Source of the DNA: Lutraria lutraria
Taxonomy: Eukaryota; Mollusca; Bivalvia; Venerida; Mactridae
NCBI GenBank assembly: GCA_964023205.1
Contig: OZ026834.1
Span: 32,030,756 to 32,094,755, forward strand
Direction of reading: 5' to 3'
DNA: 64,000 bases
Shown here one piece after another: positions 36,501 through 46,600 of this stretch (the first letter of the stretch is position 1; every line of letters starts with the position of its first letter). The notes beneath the pieces were generated by a model, which was given only the letters and a program-made list of their open reading frames with translations, had not been told where the DNA came from and did not search any database. A program made the translations under genes and the position numbers.

Positions 36501-39500
36501 CTGAAAAGTTGGTTTGAAGAATGAAAAAAGAACTAGTCAAACAATTGAAACTGCTAAAAAACTTGAGTGTTGGGAGATTTTTGTGTTTGGCCACACAACT
36601 ACAAACCATTGATTATGGCCTTATTTGAATGATTACGACATTTCAGAATCGCTCAATGTAAATTACATAACAATCAAAGATATACAAAGATTGACATGCC
36701 GGTAATATCATTTCTATATGCACAGTTAAAAGTTTGATATCATTTCATATCAATTCTTCAAGCTAATGTTACAAGAAATGGAACTAAATGAAATAAACAA
36801 TGTAGATTTAACATGCGTGGAAAATTACAATACCTTGGTAAATTCAATCACAGATTTAATGTCAAAATTCTATTGAGCCAGAAAATGCACCTACATTGAC
36901 TGTAAATTACTTTGAAGTTTCTGCAAGAATAAATGTTTACATAAAAATACTTAATTATACGTACAGGGTAGATATTGCCATTTACCATATCATTTAACTC
37001 TGGTTTCAATAATAGGTAATCTCCCCTGAATGGAACAATTCTTGGTTCACGGTTGCACCCTGAAAGCTCAGCAATGCGATCTGATTGTAGTCCACAACAT
37101 GTAAGCACATATCTGCATTGTAGTTGTTGATTCTAAAAAAATAAAGAGTATCAACTCACAAAATGGGTATCAAAGATTTGTTCATGTACATGCTACATGT
37201 ACTAAAGTTCTTTGTAAAAATATCAATACAGCTATATGTATATGTTTTATTTTGACTGTGCTTAAAATCAGAATCTTTCACAGAAAATAAGTTTCATTAA
37301 AATGCAAGATCATAAAAGGACTTTGACACAGTAATTGTTGTGAATCTTTGCCTTGATGTTTAAACTACAAAAACAAGTATACAACCTATTCACTGCATTA
37401 ATCATTTTATATACTGTTCATTGATTTAATCATGACAAAGAAAACCAGCTCTTAGACTTAACTATGCAAAAGTCACCTCCCTTCAAACCAAAACTACTTA
37501 ATCTCCTTGTAATGGAACCTATCAAAACATTTCAAACTACCGGGAAATTTTCTGAGATTGGAAGGGAAAAGTTAATGCAAGAAATCAAGTTAAAAGTCTA
37601 CCATAAAATGAAGAGCAGCTGATTGTATAGTGAGAATATTGTCCAACAGAAATGACATCTCAATACAGACTGTGACCAATACTTAGATAACTGCATTAAG
37701 TAAAACAAGAGGGCCATGATGACCCTATATCGCTCACCAGATAAAAAGACTCTTAGAGAAAATTATCATGAGCCTTTGTAAAATTAAGTGACCCTGGGGC
37801 GGGGCCAATTTTGCCCCAACAGCAATAATTTAAACAAACTTAGTAGATGTCCACCAGACAATGCTACATACAAAATATGTTAGCTCTAGGCCTTGAGGTT
37901 TTGGAAAAGAAGATTTTCTTGTTTTCCTATATAAGCCTAAATATCTAAGCTCTAGGCATAGGGGCCAATTTTGACCTTAGGACAATAATTTGAACCAACT
38001 TGGTAGAGGTCCACTAGACAAAGTTACACACCCAATATCTAAGCTCTAGGCATTGTAGTTTCGGACAAGAAGATTTTTAAAATTTCCCTATATAAGCCTA
38101 TGTAAATGTAAAGTGACCCCTGGGGCAGGGCTAATTTCACCCTAAGGCAATAATTTGAACAAACTTGTTAGAGGTCCACTAGACAATGCTACACATCAAA
38201 TATCTTAGCTCTAGGCATTGTAGTTTCTGACAAAAGATTTTTAAAATTTCCCTATATAAGTCTATGTAAAATGAAGTGACCCCTGGGGCGGGGCCAATAT
38301 TGACCCTAGGGCAATAATTTTAACAAACTTGGTAGAGGTCCACTAGACAATGCTAAACACCAAACATCTAAGCTCTAGGTACAAGAAGATTTTAAAAGCT
38401 TTTCCTATTGGTTGCCATGGCAACCAGAGTTTTTGATAAAATTAAATTTTTAATAACTTTGGTAGAGCTTCATGTAAGGAACATTCATGTAAAGTTTCGT
38501 TGAAATTGGCCAACTAGTTAAGAAGGAGATGTTGTTTAAAGCAATTGTTGACGCACGCACGAACACACGTACGTACACACGCACGACAAACATCATGCAA
38601 TCACAATAGCTTACCATGAGCACTTTGTGCTCTGGTGAGCTAAAAATGTACCATCCCAACAATAAACTTTTGTAGCAGAGCAATTTTTCCAATGATTTCC
38701 ATTACGAATCCAGATGTCAAAACGTCAAATGTCTAATGTAAGGAATTCACTGTCTGAATATATGCATTACCGGTATTGTGAATGTTTATACTACATGATG
38801 GTATGAAGTATATTATAAGAATAATTCCTTTCTGGCATATTAAGGGACTATCTAAAAGGAGAACTGACAGGAACAAAATAAGTTAGCAATCAGAATTACT
38901 GACTAGTCTGAATCTAAATATCAGTAACAATAAATCAATTAAACCTTTGTGTCTATATCATATGACTCCTTTATGTATCTTATTTCTGATACAGATGCTG
39001 ATTAAATGTAAATTAAGTGTACTAGATATTAATTTATATGAAGTAAAATATTATAAGGGATATTGATGGTCACATATTTGTACCGTAATGCATGTGATTT
39101 ACATGACTTATATTGCTGTCCTATACATTTACGTCCATTCATTTTCAACAAAGCTTATATCTGTAATGAGTCTAATGACACTACACCTATAAAGTGACCA
39201 TAGATAATTTTCCATTTTCATTATTTTTGTCTGTCAATCTCTGTCAGTTTCTCAATGGTGTACATGTACAAAATTCATTGCAGATTCTAGGGATACAGTA
39301 ATACCTCTCCACAGCACCCTGTCCTCTCTTGAGCAACAACCTCACTTCAACAACAGAATGATTTTTTCCCTCTGCACTGCATTTAACTATTAACTTAACC
39401 TCTCTAGAGCAACAACCTCTCAACAACAGCATAATTTTGCTACTTTGGAGAGGTTGCACTGTATTTGTAATATGAGATTTAATGTTTTCATTTTTACATG

Positions 39501-42500
39501 GAAATCTACTTACTAAACCACTGTTTCCAGCCACGGTGATAGGGTATTTATTGCCATCCATGTCTCCAGAGCTGCCTTCTTTTGTCACAGAAAGATCTGA
39601 CAGTGGGAAGTTAGTGAACACCTTTCCACCCATCTTCTCAAAGAATTCACCATAGGACTGTGTAACGACTCCATAGTCTATGATACCAGTGTGAGGAGAA
39701 TGCACTGCTTTCAAACCCTGGTATAACAAGTTACATAAAAATTGAACAAAGGACACTTATGAGCTGATGAATGTATGAATGAAACATGTTTGTTATATTG
39801 ATACCACTTACACCATAAAGGATACAAATAAGGTAATTTCTCAGACATACTATTGATCAACTAAACAACATTATGAAACAAAAAAGATACTTCAGGCAAT
39901 CACACACATCTGGTATGTTTTGCTGATATAGTTGCTAGGTTTAACATTGTATCTAAGTTTCCCTTATTTTGTGGAAAGTTATTATTTAATATTTTTGTTC
40001 CACATTATAATTCTTTATTTTTCAAAAAAGCCAACAAGAATATTCACCAATTGTAATTTGAGATAACATATCAGCTGAGGGGGAAATAAGTATCCAGAAT
40101 TTAATAGCTGCTCCCACCCCCATATATATACATGCATTATACATGATTTGTATGTAGTGAAATATGAATTTGGTATTTTATACCTGTTATATGGTAACAT
40201 AACCCAAAGCCATTTCATTTCAAGACTTAACAATTAATTAAAAACAATGCCTTGAATGCTGTTAAAGTGAAAGCTATGCTTAATGCATGTTTATCAACTA
40301 ATTTCTTTGTTACATTACACACTAAGTTCCATCAATATCTAGCTCACATTATATCATTCTACTCACCACACAGTTAGGTTCAATGTCTCGAATTTTATCG
40401 GCTTCTATAAAGCTGAGATCACGAACACCATTCTCAATACCTCTTTCATACAAAGCATCAAGTCTAGGGATTTCATCTGGCTCTGTTGCTACGATAAGCT
40501 GATATGAAATATGACCACCATATCAATTAAAACCATACAAATAAAGAGAAAGGTCATGATGTCACAAAAATGATAAATCTTATACTACAGTTGTATAAAA
40601 AAAAAGAATAATATAAGAATAAAAAGTATAGTCTGAGTGATTTTAATAAGCTTTTTCAACATGAAAAAAAGGGATAAAACATTTGACAAACAGCAATATT
40701 CACAAAGTAAAAAAAATCATCATCAGGAAATTTAATCAAAAGATGTAGCTTATAAGGTTTTTGATATCACTATTTTTACCTTCCCACATTTATTATATGG
40801 CACATTATTTTTATCACAGTAGTCATACAGAAGATCAAGTCCTTTCACACATAACTTGGCTTTCAACGATCCAGGTTTGTAATAAATGCCAGCATGAATT
40901 ACGCCACTGTTGTTCCCACTTTGGTGATATGCTGAAAAATAATGGTACAAGGGAGGTAACTAGTCAGAAACTGTTGCAAGTTTATAAAGTAAGAGTAGTC
41001 TTGTTCATTAAACAAATGACTATAAAGAGTGTGAACAAATAATTTAATTTAAAATAATTACCGGTATGTGCTTTTGATAATAATGTAGAATAAACATACT
41101 TCAAATTACAAATAAAATGGAGTTCTTTACTATTACTTATACTTAAAAGCTCAAGTTTCTTAATAATCTGTCATTTAGCATTTGGTAACAAACCTAGTCT
41201 GGACTCCTTCTCCACAACAGCAAATGTCAAAGAAGGATGTCTTAAAATGAGCTCTCTCGCTGTTGCCATGCCAACTACACCACCACCAACAATAACAACA
41301 TCATATTTATTGTTTTCATTTGAGCCAAAACTGTATAAAAGAGTATAGCAGTAAACATTATAATAACAGTTTGCATCAAATATAACTTACTATTAACTAT
41401 ACCCTCACTGCTGAGTTTGAATCTCACTCTAGACCAAAATAGAGCTATCACTGAATGTGATGAAACCCCCACACACCGCTTTGACACAGAATGTTCAAAA
41501 TCTAAGGAATAAAGATTATTCAGGAATGTTATTGGCTATTACTTAAAGATGCAATCTTGATTTCTTCTGAGGGGCAGTTTTAGCCTCGGTCTTACAGTGA
41601 TTTTTTTCATCACTTTAGTAATGGGTCCGGGTCCGGTCAGATTGGGAATTTTTTAGTCGTGGCAACTAGTTTATTAGGAAATTTTATCAAAAGATGATGC
41701 CAAATAAATCAAGTTCTCTGGTTTCTTTGCACTAGCATACTTTACTTCTCCAAGTTCTTGTCAAAAAATGGTCATAATTTTGTCATTTTATGTCCAATTT
41801 TTTAAATTCTTTTTTTTTAAATGTTCATTGGGAATTTCTCCATATAGATTTGGGAAAATTGAAGCCTAGATGAATGGCAAAGTTACAGCGTGAACCAGTT
41901 TTGGGACAGACAGACTGGTAGACAGACAGACCAACCAACAGACAGTGACTTTTTTGCAGTAGGGGTATAATAAAGGAGCTACCCAGCTAACATAATAAAT
42001 TGCAGTAGGGGTATAATAAAGGAGCTACCAAGCTAGCTTATAGAAGGTCATTGATTCTATCCATGTATAGCCTGGGGTCTTTTTCCACCATTATAATAGG
42101 CTGAAATAAGTTGCCTGTTGGTCTGATGTTAAACCCTAGGGAAAAGCTGCAAGGGTCATGTATCATGTTCCCAAAATACTGAAAAAAATTACACATACTA
42201 AATATACTGTAGGTATTCAAATGCCTCAATGACATATAGTTGTTTGTCATTCTAATACATATCTAATACATATGTAGTGTTCTGATATTAGCTTCATCTT
42301 GTGCCTGATAAGTTTCAAAACAAGGTTTTTTTATGGGACAGTCATAATGGACCAGAGTTAACACATGTAAACAGAAACTCATTAAAATTATTGCTAATTT
42401 TTAATCAATTTGTTCCATTAATGACAATGAGCAATGGGCATTAACTATGAAAATAAATGTGTCAAACGTGGCGATAAAGTTATGAAAGTTATAATTGTGT

Positions 42501-42783
42501 CCTCGGGTTAAGTTTCGTCCAAGCGCTTGGTTTACACATGACCCATAAACATAGTTGATATGAAAGCGTCTGTACGATCAAATTACTGTCAAAATATGTT
42601 CGACGTCTACAAACATATTACGCTATAAACATACATAATAAGAGTGCTTATTGCAAGAAAATACCTTTCTGAATAACATCGACATCCACATCTTGAGATA
42701 TTATGTGCCTTTACTCCATTATTCAACACAATTTTGCTCAATCGACGTAAACCGATAGAAGCAGACATCTTTGCGGACGACAT
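33579..42783 (-). CDS. L2HGDH: L-2-hydroxyglutarate dehydrogenase, mitochondrial, complete, 9 exons
   Basis: FAD-dependent oxidase of the DAO fold that returns L-2-hydroxyglutarate to 2-oxoglutarate in mitochondria, a metabolite-repair step. Coding exons: 42783-42665, 41330-41194, 40931-40780, 40498-40367, 39717-39514, 37132-36965, 36274-36117, 34181-34050, 33774-33579. Phases match at every junction and give 465 residues, close to the usual size (human about 463). The N-terminus ([17 protein letters not shown]) is basic and amphipathic, as in a mitochondrial presequence. The FAD Rossmann motif VIVGGGVVG is at about 52-60. [49 protein letters not shown] and RGPAGVRAQ are family signatures in the right order, and the C-terminus after [13 protein letters not shown] is typical. 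The second Met (residue 6) is an alternative start. The gene is head-to-head with the TRIM gene and its introns hold two Helitron-like elements. Confidence 0.96.
34381..35530 (+). mobile_element. Helitron-like non-autonomous element A, with a ~145-bp tandem core
   Basis: It starts with 'acaaaaggccaagatggccc' and 'tatatcgctcac', and ends in a hairpin (AGCTCAC...GTGAGCT, 35495-35526) followed by 'aaaa'. Between them are about seven degenerate ~145-bp units, marked by 'gtttttgacccc' at about 34463, 34607, 34753, 34898, 35044, 35188 and 35334. A CpG-rich stretch (about 35459-35482) precedes the terminal hairpin. It lies in an L2HGDH intron. The Helitron/Helentron assignment rests on the terminal hairpin with CTAA and the shared ends with element B; no Rep/helicase is present. 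Confidence 0.7.
35495..35526 (+). repeat. Terminal hairpin of element A
   Basis: Outer stem AGCTCAC/GTGAGCT and inner stem TGTCAC/GTGACA around a TTT loop, then CTAAAA. Same architecture as in element B with different stem bases. Confidence 0.85.
36403..36465 (+). repeat. tRNA-like SINE head remnant in an L2HGDH intron
   Basis: 'gctcgattagctcatt' followed by 'tgtagaacatatgtcttgca' and 'agcagaagatcgca' has the order of a tRNA D arm, anticodon arm and variable region with a good A box. The B box has decayed. Not a working tRNA gene. Confidence 0.45.
37705..38645 (+). mobile_element. Helitron-like non-autonomous element B, with a ~163-bp tandem core
   Basis: It starts 'acaagagggccatgatgacc' then 'ctatatcgctcacc', like element A. 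The core has about four ~160-166-bp units marked by 'ggggccaatttt'-like blocks (about 37801, 37961, 38127, 38290). A perfect 14-bp palindrome GTTGCCATGGCAAC is at 38411-38424, a 'cgcacgcacgaacacacgta' purine/pyrimidine-alternating stretch at about 38553-38585, and the terminal hairpin at 38608-38641. No transposase. It lies in the intron between L2HGDH exons 5 and 6. Confidence 0.7.
38608..38641 (+). repeat. Terminal hairpin of element B
   Basis: Outer stem AGCTTACC/GGTGAGCT and inner stem GAGCAC/GTGCTC around TTT, followed by AAAAA. The inner stem differs from that of element A on both sides, keeping the pairing. Confidence 0.85.
41600..42029 (+). repeat. Mollusc-type interspersed repeat with a 46-bp duplication
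   Basis: The segment 'gccaaataaatcaagttctc', 'aatggcaaagttacagcgtg' and the 'gacagacagac' track resemble interspersed elements I associate with bivalve introns. At its end 'tgcagtaggggtataataaa' occurs at 41955 and again at 42001, a 46-bp direct duplication. It lies in the first L2HGDH intron. Class not known. Confidence 0.45.
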
Positions 42784-42879
42784 CTCGCGTAGTCTCGTAT
42801 CATAGCGCAAATGTTGTACGGTACTCAATTGAGAAGACCGCACAGTTCAAAAGCGAGCTGATCGGTAAAGGTGTTAGAC
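42784..42879. promoter_or_regulatory. Bidirectional promoter between L2HGDH and the TRIM gene
   Basis: Only 96 bp separate the two divergent ATG codons, so both 5' leaders and core promoters must overlap here, unless further non-coding exons exist upstream of either start. The stretch has several CpG sites and no TATA box in either direction, as in many shared housekeeping promoters. Start sites are not visible from sequence. Confidence 0.75.
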
Positions 42880-43647
42880 ATGGAGGGGGAATTAAAGTGT
42901 CCCTCTTGCACCAATTTTTTTGTAAAACCAGTTTTATTGTCATGTTCACATAATTTGTGTTCAAGTTGTGCTCATAGTTTACAGGATTCGGTTGATAAAT
43001 TTTTACCTCAAACAGACGAAAATTCTGATCAGGGGGATTATCCAGAAATTGACAAATTAAGTATTGTAAGTGAAACTGACTCAGGTGTCGTCTGCAATAG
43101 TCGACCAAGTAGTTACATAAGTACACCAAGTATTCATAATCTTTTCTTGTCATCTACACAATTGTCACAAGGATGTGTTTATGGAATTAAATGCCCAGTG
43201 TGCAAAAAAGTTACTTATTTGGGTGAAACTGGCTTCCAGTCTTTGCCAAGAAATCGTGTTTTGGATATAATTGTTGAAAAAATTACTGATTCTAAGGGTG
43301 AGGATATTTTACCGAAAAAGTGTGAACTTTGTGATAGTGAGAATCCAAAAGATGCAACAGTTGTGTGTGAACAGTGTGAAGTTTGTTACTGTGAAAAATG
43401 CAGAGAAAATTGTCACCCTGCCAGAGGACCACTGGCAAAACATAACTTAGTGGACCCAGTACAAGGAAAAACATTATTACGTGCAAAATTAAAGCAAAAG
43501 GATCAAAAATGTTATGAACACACTGAGGAAGTGCTAAGTTTATATTGTTTGACATGTAAATTACCCATCTGTATAATATGCCATCAAGATGGACCTCATA
43601 TCAATCATGAGTCACAGGCAATCGGTGCTATGTGCAAGTCTCATAAG
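42880..43647 (+). CDS. TRIM9: TRIM9/TRIM67-type RING E3 ubiquitin ligase, first coding exon (partial)
   Basis: The exon codes for 256 residues and ends in phase 0 at AAG followed by GTGTGT. Order: RING (C7, C10, C22, H24, C27, C30, then C105 and C108), B-box 1 (C148-H188, with CxxC pairs and NCHPARGPLAKH) and B-box 2 (C211, H214, C223, C226, C231, C234, H240, H243). The RING has a ~75-residue Ser/Asp-rich insertion (about 31-104, with SIVSETDSG) between its two halves. This, plus the opening MEGELKCPSC and the CHPxRGPLAKH motif, is the TRIM9/67 pattern (class I TRIM). The missing parts (coiled coil, COS box, FN3, SPRY) should be on later exons beyond the window. I use the ATG at 42880; an upstream in-frame GTG is not credible. 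TRIM9-type proteins are known from neurons, where they act in netrin-dependent axon guidance and vesicle release. TRIM67 cannot be excluded. Confidence 0.92.
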
Positions 43648-46600
43648 GTGTGTATCTCAAATTGTATTTTGTCTGTAGTGCTCTCTTAGTATTAATTAAT
43701 GGCTCCTGAAAGAAGCAAATATGATGTCATTTTTTTTCAGATTACATTCTTCAATGTTAATAATTATATTGGGGAACAATTTTTCTATATAAATCTCTCA
43801 CTGGTTCAGATACATGTTATTATTGTAAAAAATCATCAATTTTCATTTTATTGCCTTCAAAAATTTATTTTACTTTCATTTGGTATTTATATTTCATAGA
43901 TTTAGTGATGTTTTACATGATATGCAGTAATTCCATATTAAGTTATAACACTCTTGTCCTTAATGATTTTTTTACTCTCCAAGTTCTCTCAAGATTAGTC
44001 TAGCTGTTTCAATTATCATTCACAGTGTAAACCAAATGTTATAACTCCTCCAAATAATAGCTAAATTTCAATTCACTGTAAATTTGTGCATTGTGTATTT
44101 TATTGAAAATAATTTACATGTAACATGAAGTTTACATTTTGTTATCATCTCACTTTTGTATTACAAAATTATTTTTTTGTCAAGTGATAATTGATATATA
44201 TTTTTCTGTTTAATTTCCAAACTACTTTGTTGTATACCATGAAACCAGTATTTTGTTACCATTTTGCTACCATCACCAGAATTGATTTAATTCATTTCCA
44301 TTAGTCCTTGGAGTCTATATCTCAGCTAACTGATAATTTTCACCATTTTATCAATATCTTGGCATCATGAAAAATGTGGAAAGTTTCTCTGGTCACGGTA
44401 TTGTCTCTGTCTGAAATTCTTGGAAAATCCATGTATACAGCTCCATAATTTCTTTAAGAAGTCATTAATGACTTTGTGACATTTATTCATAAAATATTAG
44501 CAGTACTTTCATCTTTAGTAACACTGAGAGATATGAATAACTTGTATTTACTGTTAGTATTTCACATATATATTATACCTACTGAGTCAGTGTCCTTATA
44601 TTCTTTCATAAACTGAACATTATAATAATGCATTAAGCTATCAATATGTATTTTGGTACAAAACAACTCCCTGAAATGGCAGTGAACTATACTAGTAGGT
44701 GCACATACTTTTTGTATTTTCCTTTATTTTTTTTTCAGGCCATAATTTACTTTTTTATTCACATTCACTACTGTTCTCTTGCTTTTAAGTTAAATTGTTA
44801 TATTAATATCCTTTAAAAACATAGTATTAATCTAATATTGAAGGAATGTTGGGCTAATAGTATTACATGAGCATGTTTTTACATTCTGTTTTACTTGGCA
44901 CGAAATGACAATACTAATTCCTTTGATATTTTTAGATGATAACAAGTGTGAATTTATTCTTTTCAGAATTATGTATACTTCCCTCACAGGATTTATCTTA
45001 TTGAATTAAATCACCCAAAGCACTTACATAGTCACATCAAATATTTGAAATTTATATCTGTATAAAAGCATTGTATAGAATTTTGATGTTTATATGTGAA
45101 AAGTAAAGATATATTGAACAAGGCCATGTAATTTTCTCTGCTATAAAATGTAATCACTTTCATTTATCATTAAATTAAATATTTAGATAAAACTTTACAG
45201 TTAGCTGATTTAAGGGCATGAAAGTATTGTCAATTGTAGGTATTATTATGTGATCAGAGGTGCCGTGGTGGTCAAGTTTTCGAGACAACCTATGATTAAT
45301 GAGGTGTTGGCATTTTGACTAAGATAACAAATCTTTAGCCCCTGGAGGCTGGAAAAGTTAATTAATTGCTGATTTTCACATACATTGTTCAACATGATTT
45401 CTGATGGTTTCACTAGGTAGTTTCTACTTAATTAAATGGTAGATTTTTAGATAGCAACTCATGAAAGCATGTTGGTGAAGATAAGATTTCCCCTCACTGT
45501 TTGTTAAAGAAATCTCTTGTCTTGTTTAATTAATACCTGCTCCAAGCAGTCTGCTGAGTTTCTCAAACACCAGATACAGCATGTAAACCAATCAATATGT
45601 GCAGATAGTTACATACATTTTCACACAAACCTTGATTAAATTTGCATTAGTTGTGGTTTTTATGTAACAAAGTAAGATTTTTGAGAATTTGACTATGATT
45701 AAGCATGTACTGATGCAAGATATGCTATTGTTTGACAATGTTACATTTTTTCTGTTGTCGTACAAAAAATTATTTCATTTTATCACGTAATGATTACTCC
45801 AGTTATCTTGCAATTATTGGACTGTTAGTTATCATTAAATATTTACATGCTTGTTCTTTTTAGCCTTCTGTTCAGAAGTGATATAAGTTTTTTATATCAT
45901 ATAAATTATAATGCTAAAATGGTCTTATTAAAGTAATAAACTGACAGATAGTAAGATGCTGAAAGTATATGTATATGCAGTAGTACCATTATGCATGTAT
46001 CAATTACATTCATAAGATGATGCATGTTGTATCTCTTCTATCCTGAACTTGTTAGTATTTATTTATTTTTATCTGATTGCTGACTTATGTGAATAGGTAA
46101 CACATGTGACATTTGCCATGGCCTAATGATGTAGTTTGACACTAAGCTTGTTTGGCGCTAACAAGATTTCAGTTAATGATCAACATGTCCTGGGTATTAC
46201 ATTCAATTATAATCTCCACAGAGCACATTCATTGGTACCAGAAACCATTAGTAAACAAACTATCAAATATCTTTCTTACCTCTGAAAGAGAGACCTTACT
46301 GTCATCTGCAGACTCCTCCAATACTTGCTAGTGTATTAAGCTTCTGTTTTAGCCATTACTTCACTGTACCTAAGAATTCACTGTACTCATTTGCATTATC
46401 AATTAACCAAAATAATTTGATGTCATAAAGTAATTATTTTCCTTTTTATTTTCTGATAAAAATCAAATATGCATAATTATTATTTCTACTATATTCTGTC
46501 ATCAAAGGACGTTTCTTTTGAATCTTGAGGGAAAAATGAGAGAGGGACGTGCAATGATTAGATGATCAAGGAAAAAATGTGCACTATTGTTGCTTCAAAC

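Noticed and set aside
38450..38692. Minus-strand frame of 80 codons
   Set aside because: It lies in the end of Helitron-like element B and its downstream flank and has no family resemblance.
42871..42879. GTG-initiated extension of the TRIM frame
   Set aside because: Same reason; the ATG at 42880 gives the usual TRIM9-type start (ME-ELKCP-like).
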